Positions 5,824 to 13,163 of a stretch of DNA of 17,730 nucleotides are shown piece after piece (position 1 is the first letter of the stretch; every line of letters starts with the position of its first letter). This stretch comes from an uncultured Faecalibacterium sp. (GTDB taxonomy: Bacteria > Bacillota > Clostridia > Oscillospirales > Ruminococcaceae), in the NCBI GenBank assembly GCA_934525405.1, contig CAKSZF010000024.1, forward strand, positions 1-17,730, given 5' to 3'. Both the position numbers and the translations under genes were made by a program. Under the pieces are notes generated by a model. It did not search any database. It was not told the DNA's origin and saw only the letters and a program-made list of their open reading frames with translations.

Positions 5824-8367
5824 TTACTCCGTATCCAGCGCACTGGTGTCGGTAGGGGTGACCGGCTGGGTGGGCACAGCACCGTCTGTGTTCTCGGTAG
5901 GGGCAGCAGCCTGCGGTGCAGCATGGGAATAGGTGCAGGTATCGGGCAGGTCATCGGCACGGTAGTAGCCCACGGCAGTGCTCGGGCAGCCCGCACCGGC
6001 CAGCAGTCCGCTCTGGGTGCAGTAGCGGCGCTCCACCACGCCTGCGGAGGTGGGGAATGCCTTATAGGGCAGGTCTGCCTGTGCCTGCTCCATCAGTGCC
6101 TTCCACGCGGTCACACAGGTACGGGTCTTGGCCTGCTGCTTGGACAGGGTCTTGGTCATATCGTAAGGTGCATCGTAGCCCCACCACACAGCGGTGACAT
6201 AGTAGGGCGTGCCGCCCACGAACCACAGATCCTTTTCGTCGCTGGCAGTACCGGTCTTACCAAAGGCTTCCATGCCGTTGGAGTTGGGGTAGCGGCCGCT
6301 GGCAGTACCTACGCTGGAGAACAAAACGTTCTTCAGCAGGCGGTTCATGACATAAGCGGTATCGGGGGTCAGTGCCTGATAGCTGGTGGCGTTGTTTTCC
6401 AGATAGATGTTGCCGTCCCGGTCCAGCACACGGGTGTACAGGTGCGGGGTGGTGTACTCACCATCGTAGAAGATCTGGAAAGCCGCAGCCAGCGCCATGG
6501 GGGTAACACCCTTAGTCTGGCTGCCCATGACCATCTGCGCCAGACCCACGTCGTTGGTGGGGTCCAGCGTGTTCAGCTGTAAGGTATTGTAGACGAAGTT
6601 GAAGATATTGCTTGCGCCCACAAGGTCGCCCACGCGGACTGCGATGGTATTCAGCGAGCGGGCAAGGCCGTTCCACAGCGGGAGATCGCTGCCATCACCG
6701 TAGTTGCCGCCGTAGTTGCGCGGCCAGCTGCGCCATGCGTTGGGGTAAGCGCGGAGCTGCTTGTCGGAGAGGCCCATCAGGCCGTTCTTGCGGCAGTAGT
6801 CCTCGTCCCGGATGATCATATCCTGCTTCTGGTACAGGGGGGAGTTGTTGAGCATGGTGGACCAGTTGACCAGACCATACTCGATGCCCAGTGCATAGGC
6901 ACCGATGGGCTTGATGGTAGAACCGGTCTGCCGCTCCACGTTGTAGGCGCGGTTCAGGGAAAGGCTCTTGGTCTTTTCGCCCAAGCCGCCCACAATAGCC
7001 AGCACATTGCCGTCATAGTCCAGCGTGACCATGGCAGCCTGTGTGCGCACGTTGCGGTAATAGTAGACGGTGCCGTCCTCGCCGGTGCGGGTCTTGGGGG
7101 TGCCGTCCGCATTCATTACCTGCACATCATCGTCCGAAATGGAGGTGACCTCTTCCTCATGCCAGCCCGCCGGGAAGTAAGCATCATCAGTGTTCAGCAT
7201 CAGGTTTTCCATCTGGGACTGCAACTTGGTGTTGACAGTCGCTTCGATGGTAAAGCCGCCGGTGTAGAGCAGCTTCTGCGCCTCGGACTCGCTAATGCCC
7301 TCCTTGGTCATGATATCCTGCACGACCTCGTTGAACAGTGCATCGGTGAAGTAGGAGGTGACAGTGCTGGGCTTTTTGCCGCTGTCCTCTTCGGCCAGCA
7401 CAAGGGGCTGAGCAGCACCGTTGCGGTAGTCCTCCTCGCTGATCACGCCCTGCTGCCACATATTGTACATAATAAAGTTGCGGCGGTTGATCAGGTTTTC
7501 GGGGTTCGTGTAGGGGTTATAGTTGGTGGGGTTTTTGGTAATGGAGGCAATGGTGGCGCACTCCCACAGACTCAGCTGGCTGACGTCCTTGTTGAAGTAC
7601 TCGTTGGCTGCCGTCTGCACACCCTGAATGGTGCCGGTAAAGCTGATGGTGTTCAGGTAAGCCTCCAGAATGGTCTCCTTGGAGTAGCTGCGGCTCAGGC
7701 AGAGGGCGCGGTAGATCTCGCGCACCTTGCGCAGTGCGCCATCAATGCCGCTGGCGCTGTTGTCATCGGTCAGGTTCTTGATGAGCTGCTGCTCCAGCGT
7801 GGATGCGCCCTGCTTGGAGCTGTAAATGGGCAGCAGATACTCGTTGATCATTGCGCCGATGGTGCGCTTGAAGTTGACGCCGGGCTCTGAGTAGAAGTCC
7901 TTATCCTCGGTGCAAATGAAGGCATACTGCAAATTGGATGGGATCTGCTCAAGGTCTGCCCACACACGGTGACTGTTGGAAGAGCGCAGGGTGGCATACT
8001 CCACCTGTGCGCCGGTATCCGGGTCGGTAGCCACCACCATACTGGACTGGCTCAGTTGGATGTTGTCCAGGTCCAGCAGGTCGCCATCGTTGGCGGTAGC
8101 CTGCACTACATAGAACACCATGCCCACGGCCACCACGCTGCCCAGCATGATGCCAAGGCAGAGCACCGTAGCAAGGGTGCGGCCAATAAACCGCAGAATG
8201 GGGTGCTTGCTCCTTTCCTTCGGCGGCTTGGGGCTTTTGGGTGCTTTGGGTGCGCGGGTACGGTTTTCCGCTGCGGGGCGTGCCTCGCGGCGGCTCTGGG
8301 AAACATTGACCTTACGTCCCACCGGGCGGGCAGGCTGCTCCTCGCCGCTCCGATGGATCTTTCTCAT
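5824..8367 (-). CDS. Class A penicillin-binding protein (bifunctional transglycosylase/transpeptidase)
   Basis: About 847 residues. It polymerises lipid II into glycan strands and cross-links stem peptides on the outer membrane face. The cytoplasmic tail is basic and Pro/Lys-rich; one membrane segment follows (about 60-82, numbered from the ATG at 8367). The GT51 domain has EDKDFYSEPGV with the catalytic Glu154, QGASTLEQQLIKN, RKVRE and KETILEAYLN. The usual His of the EDxxFxxHxG motif is replaced by Glu, which is unusual. The transpeptidase domain has Ser483-T-I-Lys486, Ser571-L-Asn573 and Lys704-T-G. The C-terminus is an Ala/Pro/Thr-rich tail. The start is uncertain: a perfect AGGAGG (8391-8396) has no ATG, GTG or TTG at normal distance. 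The ATG at 8367 is 23 nt away, and a TTG at 8406 lies before it. A promoter lies at 8482-8510. Confidence 0.93.
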   Translation of the reverse strand: MRKIHRSGEEQPARPVGRKVNVSQSRREARPAAENRTRAPKAPKSPKPPKERSKHPILRFIGRTLATVLCLGIMLGSVVAVGMVFYVVQATANDGDLLDLDNIQLSQSSMVVATDPDTGAQVEYATLRSSNSHRVWADLEQIPSNLQYAFICTEDKDFYSEPGVNFKRTIGAMINEYLLPIYSSKQGASTLEQQLIKNLTDDNSASGIDGALRKVREIYRALCLSRSYSKETILEAYLNTISFTGTIQGVQTAANEYFNKDVSQLSLWECATIASITKNPTNYNPYTNPENLINRRNFIMYNMWQQGVISEEDYRNGAAQPLVLAEEDSGKKPSTVTSYFTDALFNEVVQDIMTKEGISESEAQKLLYTGGFTIEATVNTKLQSQMENLMLNTDDAYFPAGWHEEEVTSISDDDVQVMNADGTPKTRTGEDGTVYYYRNVRTQAAMVTLDYDGNVLAIVGGLGEKTKSLSLNRAYNVERQTGSTIKPIGAYALGIEYGLVNWSTMLNNSPLYQKQDMIIRDEDYCRKNGLMGLSDKQLRAYPNAWRSWPRNYGGNYGDGSDLPLWNGLARSLNTIAVRVGDLVGASNIFNFVYNTLQLNTLDPTNDVGLAQMVMGSQTKGVTPMALAAAFQIFYDGEYTTPHLYTRVLDRDGNIYLENNATSYQALTPDTAYVMNRLLKNVLFSSVGTASGRYPNSNGMEAFGKTGTASDEKDLWFVGGTPYYVTAVWWGYDAPYDMTKTLSKQQAKTRTCVTAWKALMEQAQADLPYKAFPTSAGVVERRYCTQSGLLAGAGCPSTAVGYYRADDLPDTCTYSHAAPQAAAPTENTDGAVPTQPVTPTDTSALDTE

Positions 8368-8481
8368 CTCATTGTTGGAGATAGGGATCGCCTCCTGACA
8401 TTTCAAGACTGTTGCCGGGCATTGCTGCGCCGGACTTTATCCACATCGTTTGTGACACGAAACTTCAAACTGCAATACCAT

Positions 8482-8510
8482 ATTATAGCACGCACGCCCC
8501 AGCCGGGCAA
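8482..8510 (-). promoter_or_regulatory. Promoter of the penicillin-binding protein gene
   Basis: On the minus strand TTGCCC (8505-8510) and a perfect TATAAT (8482-8487) are 17 bp apart. The transcript would start near 8475, giving a leader of about 108 nt. A weaker TATACT lies farther upstream, near 8540, without a good -35. Confidence 0.75.
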
Positions 8511-8644
8511 GAACCAATCTTTATGCGCTGAGCAGATGTAAATAGTATAGCACACTCCGTTGTAGAAAGTACAGTGCCCGCGTGTGAAAATTGTCTGCTA
8601 TCCGCAAAAATGGGGCATACTTACGGGGGAAGGGAGTGTTTTTT

Positions 8645-9019
8645 ATGCGCAAGCTGTCTGTCTGCCTGTTCTACGGGCTTTGCGTATTCACCATTGTTTT
8701 CAGTCTGTTCTGGATGGCGCTGCCAAAGCTGCCGCTGTCTCAAACCCCCGCGGGGTCCGAGACCGACCCCGCCTCTCCTCTGAGCCTTGCCGCGCAGGCA
8801 GTGCCCCAGACGGACGCCGCCCGCTACTGCCTGCGGGACAGCGGCGGGCGGGTGGCGGTGTACACCTGCCGCGCCGATGGCACCCCGGGCACTTTGATTC
8901 GTGTAACCGGCATCTACACCAATCTTCTGCCGGAAAACGATGCCCTGCGCATCAAGCGCGGGCTTGTAGTTAACAGCCCCCGGGAGCTGGACTTGCTGCT
9001 GGAGGATCTGGGGGAATAA
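8645..9019 (+). CDS. Small membrane-anchored protein with a BofC-like C-terminal domain
   Basis: A 124-residue protein. ATG at 8645 was chosen because AAGGGAG lies 8 nt before it; an earlier start at 8591 would add 18 residues without a ribosome binding site. A hydrophobic N-terminal segment (about 4-27) is a signal anchor or signal peptide. A Pro/Ser-rich linker follows, then a compact domain (about 60-124) with the pattern YCLRDSGGRVAVYT, LPENDALRIKRGLVV and a final LDLLLEDLGE. That pattern resembles the C-terminal domain of BofC, a forespore protein that restrains SpoIVB in Bacillus. BofC-C domains also occur in other Bacillota proteins, so a sporulation role should not be assumed. It is transcribed alone, away from the PBP gene and toward the phosphate transporter, and ends in a bidirectional terminator. 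The resemblance is from memory and moderate. Confidence 0.75.
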   Translation: MRKLSVCLFYGLCVFTIVFSLFWMALPKLPLSQTPAGSETDPASPLSLAAQAVPQTDAARYCLRDSGGRVAVYTCRADGTPGTLIRVTGIYTNLLPENDALRIKRGLVVNSPRELDLLLEDLGE

Positions 9020-9064
9020 ATGCAACAGGCCGCTGCACATTGTGCAGCGGCCTGTTGCATTTAT
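9016..9064. terminator. Bidirectional terminator: near-perfect palindrome between convergent genes
   Basis: Two perfect 24-base arms (9016-9039 and 9041-9064) flank a single central base. The core arms are GC-rich (CAACAGGCCGCTGCAC) and the outer ends are AT-rich, so either strand yields a strong hairpin ending in ATTTAT. The left arm includes the stop codon of the 8645 gene, and the right arm ends 6 nt before the stop of the Na/Pi transporter gene. It therefore serves both. Confidence 0.85.
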
Positions 9065-9069
9065 ATGAT

Positions 9070-10848
9070 TCAGGCTTCCATTTCTTCCAGCGGCACAAGG
9101 TATTCCTTGCGGCGCTGCTCATATTCCAACATATAGTCCTTGCTGGGGCTATGGTGCATGATGTTTTTCAGGGTGTGGGAGTCGTAATCTTCGCCGGCTT
9201 CCATGCCCACCATTCGTACCGCGATGTTAGAGCAGTGGTCGGAGATACGCTCGGCGTTGTTCAGCACATCGAGGAACACCACGCCGGTGTCGATGGAGCA
9301 GATGCCGTCCTTCAGACGGCGGATGTGCTGGTCGCGCAGGCGCTCCACCATCACATCAATAATCTCTTCCAGCGGCTCTACCTGCATCGCCTTCTGGATA
9401 TCGTCGTTTTCAAAGGCATCGTCCGTCAGAACCAGAATGCGCTCCAATGCGTCGTCCAGCAATTGCAGTTCCTTTTTGGCGCTCTCGCTGAAGCTGGCTT
9501 CCTTGTCGTACAGTTCTTCGGCCTTTTCCATGATATTCACGGCGTAGTCGCCGATGCGCTCGAACTCGGTGACAAAGTTCAGCAGCTCGGTCACCGCGTG
9601 GCTCTCGTCATCGCCCAGCTCCTGATCGGTCAGCTTGATCAGGTAGTTGGTGATCTCCACCTCCATGCGGTCGATCAGGTTCTCGCGCACCTTGATGGCA
9701 CTCACGGTCTCCTCGTCCATCTTCAAAAGCAGCGGCGCAGCCAGACCCACGTTGCGGGCGGCACGGCGGGACATCTTGATCACCGCGTTCTTAGCCTGCT
9801 GCAAAGCCACAGCCGGGCTCTTGTACAGACGCTCGTCCAGCACCGGCATGCTCAGCTCCTGTGCTTCCTCCACGCTGCTGGGCACCGTGAGCATCGCCAA
9901 GCGGCTCAGCACCCCGCTGCAAGGCAGGAACAGCAGCATGGCGCACACGCTGGACATAGTATGGATGTTTGCAATGGAGCTCTTGTTCATCACATCGCCC
10001 CACATGGGGATGCCGATGGTGAACTGCACCGCATAGATCAGCGCCAGCAGGATCACGCTGCCGATGACGTTGAAATACAGGTGGATGAGCGCTGCCCGCT
10101 TACCATCCTTGGAAGAGCCGCCGATGGTGAGCAGCGGGGTGAACGCCGTACCGATATGTGCACCCAGAATGATGGGGATGGCAGAGCTGAAGGTGACAAG
10201 ACCCGTGCTGGACAGTGCCTGCAAAATACCCACCGAGGCAGAGGAGGACTGGATAATCACAGTGACCACCACGCCCACCAGAACACCCAGAATGGGGTTG
10301 GTCATGGTGACGAACAGATTCTGAAAGACGGCGCTCTCCCGCAGGGGTGCCACGCCGGTATCCATCAGGCTCATGCCGGTAAACAGGATACCGAAGCCAA
10401 GCATGATCTGGCCGATATTCTTCTTTTTGGCATTGCGCAGGAACACATAAAAAATGCAGCCAATAAACGCCACCACGGGGGCAAAAGTCTTGGGCTGGAT
10501 CAAGGTCAGCCACAGGCTGTCGCCCGAGATATCCGCCATGCGGATCAACTGACCTGTTACCGTAGTACCAATATTTGCACCCATGATCACGCCTACCGAC
10601 TGCGTCAGTGTCATGATACCAGAGTTGACGAGGCCGACACAAATAACCACCGTACCAGCCGACGACTGAATAACGCCGGTGATCAGTGTGCCGAAGATCA
10701 CGCCTTTGATGGTGGAAGAGGTAAGCTTTTGCAATACGCCCTGCATCTTGCCGCCTGCCAGCTTTTCCAGTCCGGCACCCATGATGGACATACCGTACAA
10801 GAACAGCGCAACGCCGCCCAGCAGAGAGGTAATGTGTGTGATATCCAT
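9070..10848 (-). CDS. Na+/phosphate cotransporter (NptA/PNaS family) with C-terminal PhoU domain
   Basis: A 592-residue membrane protein. The first half (about 1-325) holds two inverted PNaS repeats, each with the signature pair: QSSAG at 61-65 with GANIGTT at 90-96, and QSSSAS at 200-205 with GAHIGTA at 229-235. These form the sodium and phosphate site. The first QSS motif has Ala where the repeat usually has Ser. The second half (about 345-575) is a soluble, helical PhoU-like domain, thought to regulate uptake. AGGAG lies 7 nt before the ATG. A promoter lies at 10955-10984, and a tandem TTTACA pair resembling a PhoP box lies farther upstream. Expected role: sodium-driven phosphate transport across the cytoplasmic membrane, though bacterial members vary in substrate and direction. 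It ends at the shared palindromic terminator. Confidence 0.92.
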   Translation of the reverse strand: MDITHITSLLGGVALFLYGMSIMGAGLEKLAGGKMQGVLQKLTSSTIKGVIFGTLITGVIQSSAGTVVICVGLVNSGIMTLTQSVGVIMGANIGTTVTGQLIRMADISGDSLWLTLIQPKTFAPVVAFIGCIFYVFLRNAKKKNIGQIMLGFGILFTGMSLMDTGVAPLRESAVFQNLFVTMTNPILGVLVGVVVTVIIQSSSASVGILQALSSTGLVTFSSAIPIILGAHIGTAFTPLLTIGGSSKDGKRAALIHLYFNVIGSVILLALIYAVQFTIGIPMWGDVMNKSSIANIHTMSSVCAMLLFLPCSGVLSRLAMLTVPSSVEEAQELSMPVLDERLYKSPAVALQQAKNAVIKMSRRAARNVGLAAPLLLKMDEETVSAIKVRENLIDRMEVEITNYLIKLTDQELGDDESHAVTELLNFVTEFERIGDYAVNIMEKAEELYDKEASFSESAKKELQLLDDALERILVLTDDAFENDDIQKAMQVEPLEEIIDVMVERLRDQHIRRLKDGICSIDTGVVFLDVLNNAERISDHCSNIAVRMVGMEAGEDYDSHTLKNIMHHSPSKDYMLEYEQRRKEYLVPLEEMEA

Positions 10849-10954
10849 AACGATACTCCTAATATGAAACTTCCCTTTTTATCCTTTACAGCACACAGCC
10901 ATCGGAACCTTACGTACGCACAGCGCCGCACCGTTCCGGAAGCCGCTTATTTTT

Positions 10955-10984
10955 ATTATATCATCAAAGGGGGCGTCTCAACAA
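10955..10984 (-). promoter_or_regulatory. Promoter of the PhoU-domain Na/Pi transporter gene
   Basis: On the minus strand TTGTTG (10979-10984) and a perfect TATAAT (10955-10960) are separated by 18 bp. The predicted start is near 10948, giving a leader of about 100 nt. The -10 is strong and the -35 is partial, consistent with activator dependence. Confidence 0.6.
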
Positions 10985-11064
10985 GGTTTATTTTACAGGA
11001 AAGTTACTTTTTCCACACATTTCGCAACATATTTCCGGGTGTAAAACCAAAAGCTTTCTTTTAT

Positions 11065-11081
11065 TTTACATACATTTTACA
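11065..11081. promoter_or_regulatory. Tandem TTTACA repeat, PhoP-box-like
   Basis: TTTACA at 11065-11070 and again at 11076-11081 (plus-strand reading) gives an 11-bp period with a 5-bp spacer. That matches the spacing and sequence of PhoP boxes in Bacillus. It lies about 220 bp upstream of the Na/Pi transporter start, and roughly 80 bp beyond its best promoter, which is farther than usual. The repeat is seen; PhoP binding is inferred. Confidence 0.35.
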
Positions 11082-11113
11082 TTGTGCCTTCTCGGGGCGC
11101 AGGATATCCCCGC

Positions 11114-11230
11114 TTACTCTGCCAACTCCTCCATGGCCTCGCGCACTGTATCGGCCGAAAACAGGAACACACCACTGCCGGTGTATACCTCCACATGACT
11201 GCCCACATAACGCAACTCAAAATCCTTCAT
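11114..11230 (-). CDS. 38-residue hypothetical protein
   Basis: A short open frame with a very good ribosome binding site: AGGAGG, 8 nt, then ATG at 11230. An upstream in-frame ATG at 11347 gives 77 residues but lacks such a site. The peptide is acidic and reads like a small folded unit with beta strands (FELRYVGSHVEVYTGSGVFL) and a C-terminal helix (TVREAMEELAE). It has no membrane segment or signal. It sits between the two Na/Pi transporter genes on the same strand. I do not recognise the family. The pattern suggests a stand-alone mini-protein common in related gut bacteria, but this is a guess. Confidence 0.6.
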   Translation of the reverse strand: MKDFELRYVGSHVEVYTGSGVFLFSADTVREAMEELAE

Positions 11231-11283
11231 GGTGTTTCCCTCCTGTGTGTCTGTTTTGTACCCGGGGCTTTCCCGGTGAACCC

Positions 11284-11312
11284 AGTATCGCACAGTTTCG
11301 GTACCATAAAAA
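11284..11312 (-). promoter_or_regulatory. Possible promoter of the 38-residue gene
   Basis: On the minus strand TTTTTA (11307-11312) and GATACT (11284-11289) are 17 bp apart, about 55 bp before the start codon. The -35 is poor. A second candidate, TTGTAA-16 bp-TATATA (about 11427-11454), lies right at the end of the upstream transporter gene and would give a leader of about 190 nt. Confidence 0.35.
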
Positions 11313-11450
11313 GGATTTTCAAGCATTTTGGGAGATTTTTTGCACAAAAATCAGAGCATACTCTCCATTTGCTCACAATGTTTGCAGCCAACACCACATC
11401 CGACCGCTTATCTTTCGCTGTATTCCTTTATATAATGTATCTGCCCCGTT

Positions 11451-12449
11451 TTACAACCGTTCCTTCGGGCGATTTTTATCCGGCAGCAGCGTGCAGACCA
11501 GCCGCACCATCTGTCCGGTCAGGGGCAGCCATACCAGCGCACACAGCCCGTTGAACAGGGTGTGTGCGTTAGCGATCTGCCGGGCGATCACGGCGCACTC
11601 TGCCCCTGTGGGCGAGCACAGCCGCACCAGCGCCGCAAAGGGCTGCAAGAGTGCGCAGCACACCGCCGCGCCGCTCAAGTTGAAAATCGCGTGGGCCGCC
11701 GCCACCCGCTTAGCGTCTCTTCCCTGCCCGATGGCGGCAAGCACCGCTGTTATGGTGGTGCCGATGTTATCCCCCAGCAAAATGGGAATAGCAGCCGTCA
11801 GCCCCAGCAGGCTGTGTACACCGTCTGCCCCGGGCTGCGCCGCCATGCTTTGCAGCAGCGCCACCGTGGCAGAACTGCTCTGCACCGTCAGGGTCATGCA
11901 GACGCCTGCCAGCAGCCCATGCAGAGGACTTTGCTGCACCCGGGCAAGCTCCAGCCGGAGCAACGGGCTTTGCAGCAACGGCTCCATGGCGCTGCGCATC
12001 ACCGTAACGCCCTCGAACAGCAGTCCGAAGCCGAACACCGCCTCGCCCACGCAGCGTCCCCGCCAGCCCTTACAGACCAGACAGAGCAGCACCCCGCCAA
12101 ACAGCAGCAGATACCGCCAGTTTTCCACCCGGAACGCCAGCAGCTGCGCCGTAACCGTTGTGCCGATGTTCGCTCCGAATACCACCGACACTGCCTGCCG
12201 CAGCTGCAACAGCCCCGCCGCCAGAAAGGCAATGACCATGACCGTGACCGCCGAGCTGCTTTGCAGCACCGCCGTTACCGCCGCACCGGTCAGCAGCCCT
12301 GCCACCGGGTTTGCGGTGCACCGCGCCAGCAAACTGCGCAGACGCCTGCCCGCTCCCTGCTGCACCGCCCGGCACAGGCTGTCCGTTCCATATAAAAACA
12401 GCGCCAATCCGCCGAATACCTGTAACAACACTTGGAATCCCTGCTCCAT
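11451..12449 (-). CDS. Na+/phosphate cotransporter family protein lacking the PhoU domain
   Basis: A 332-residue membrane protein made only of the two PNaS repeats: QSSSA at 63-67 with GANIGTT at 92-98, and QSSSA at 190-194 with GDNIGTT at 226-232. Both signature pairs are intact, so it should transport, but the regulatory PhoU half found in the neighbour (9070-10848) is absent. ATG at 12449 was chosen because GGAGGG lies 5 nt before it; the frame stays open upstream to 12521 without a better site. It is the first gene on the minus strand of the divergent region facing the MarR operon. Its composition is GC- and Ala/Leu-rich compared with the longer paralogue, and the two differ clearly in sequence, so they are not a recent duplication. 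No clear terminator follows the stop. Substrate is inferred from family only. Confidence 0.88.
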   Translation of the reverse strand: MEQGFQVLLQVFGGLALFLYGTDSLCRAVQQGAGRRLRSLLARCTANPVAGLLTGAAVTAVLQSSSAVTVMVIAFLAAGLLQLRQAVSVVFGANIGTTVTAQLLAFRVENWRYLLLFGGVLLCLVCKGWRGRCVGEAVFGFGLLFEGVTVMRSAMEPLLQSPLLRLELARVQQSPLHGLLAGVCMTLTVQSSSATVALLQSMAAQPGADGVHSLLGLTAAIPILLGDNIGTTITAVLAAIGQGRDAKRVAAAHAIFNLSGAAVCCALLQPFAALVRLCSPTGAECAVIARQIANAHTLFNGLCALVWLPLTGQMVRLVCTLLPDKNRPKERL

Positions 12450-12517
12450 CCGCACCCTCCGTTTCTGCCTGTCCTTTATTTCTATGCAGTAGAAGTAGTT
12501 TTTCACCCTGACAAAGC

Positions 12518-12534
12518 TCACAATTTTTTTGTGA
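12518..12534. promoter_or_regulatory. Dyad TCACAA-N5-TTGTGA in the divergent intergenic region
   Basis: Two 6-bp arms surround a run of T (plus strand), about 70 bp upstream of the PhoU-less Na/Pi transporter gene and 28 bp before the MarR promoter's -35. It could be an operator for the transporter gene, for which I find no convincing promoter. The dyad is seen; the function is unknown. Confidence 0.3.
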
Positions 12535-12561
12535 ATTTTTGTTTAACATTTCCCTATCCCC

Positions 12562-12590
12562 TTGCAATCCGGCTGCAAAAGGAATATGCT
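12562..12590 (+). promoter_or_regulatory. Promoter of the MarR/ABC exporter operon
   Basis: TTGCAA (12562-12567) and TATGCT (12585-12590) are separated by 17 bp. The predicted start is near 12597, a few bases before the operator palindrome, so a bound repressor would block promoter clearance. Confidence 0.65.
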
Positions 12591-12601
12591 TATCAGGCGT
12601 T

Positions 12602-12625
12602 AATACTTAACAGCTGTTAAGTATT
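12602..12625. promoter_or_regulatory. Perfect 24-bp palindrome, probable MarR operator
   Basis: Arms AATACTTAACAG and CTGTTAAGTATT meet with no spacer. The length and the TTAAC/GTTAA half sites suit a dimeric winged-helix MarR repressor. It lies between the -10 element and the ribosome binding site of the MarR gene (12641-12647), which points to autoregulation of the whole operon. Confidence 0.75.
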
Positions 12626-12653
12626 TGAAAAATGCAAACGAGGAGGGACTGTT

Positions 12654-13163
12654 GTGTCCGAGCCAAGCACCCCCAGCTTTCAGGGGATGTGCCACTATAT
12701 CGGGCAGCTGAGCAAGGCATCCAAGGCCGGGATACGGGCGGCGCTGGCCGATTGCCCCAAATGCCACTTTAATATGCTGGAAGGCCTGCTGCATTCCATC
12801 AACTGCCACGGCAAGGACGGTGCCATCTATGTCTCTGACCTTGCCCGGGAGATCCGCCAGCCGCTGCCGGCGGTCTCGCGCGGGCTGCGGCTGATGGAGC
12901 AGGACGGCACCGTGGTGCGGGAACCGGACCCCGCCGACCGCCGCAAAACGCTGGTGCGCATCACCCCCAAAGGGTACGAGCTGTGCCACCAGTGTGAGCA
13001 GGCTCTGCGCGACTACTTTGCCAGCGTGCTGGCACGGCTGGAGCCGGAGCAGGTAGCCCAGATGGACGCGCTGCGCGGCGCGCTGATGGATGCCATTCTT
13101 GCGGAAAATGCCGCGCGCAACATTGACCCGAAGGGAGAAACGAACCATGACAAAGATCTTTAA
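12654..13163 (+). CDS. MarR-family transcriptional regulator with two CxxC pairs
   Basis: A 169-residue protein. The start is GTG at 12654, with AGGAGGG 6 nt before it. The winged helix spans about 57-107: VSDLAREIRQPLPAVSRGLRLMEQDGTVVREPDPADRRKTLVRITPKG, whose recognition helix is around 70-83 and wing around 89-103 with the typical DRR (95-97). The flanking helices form the dimer interface. Unusually it has six cysteines, four of them as CPKC (34-37) and CHQC (111-114), the others at 13 and 51. These could bind metal or act as a thiol switch. It overlaps the first ABC gene by 17 nt and follows the palindrome at 12602-12625, so it most likely represses itself and the exporter until an inducer binds. 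The inducer is unknown. Confidence 0.92.
   Translation: MSEPSTPSFQGMCHYIGQLSKASKAGIRAALADCPKCHFNMLEGLLHSINCHGKDGAIYVSDLAREIRQPLPAVSRGLRLMEQDGTVVREPDPADRRKTLVRITPKGYELCHQCEQALRDYFASVLARLEPEQVAQMDALRGALMDAILAENAARNIDPKGETNHDKDL

Noticed and set aside
8645..9019. Evidence that the organism forms spores (BofC)
   Set aside because: Only the C-terminal pattern resembles BofC; related domains occur outside sporulation and there are no other sporulation genes in the window.
11408..11436. A plus-strand promoter (TTATCT-17 bp-TATAAT)
   Set aside because: No plus-strand gene follows; it points antisense into the transporter gene, and the -35 is poor. The AT-rich gap alone can explain it.
9040..12492. 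A very long plus-strand open frame (about 1150 codons) opposite the two Na/Pi transporter genes
   Set aside because: It is antisense to three well-supported genes, runs straight across their intergenic regions, starts inside the palindromic terminator with no ribosome binding site, and has a His/Gln/Arg-rich composition typical of shadow frames in GC-rich DNA.
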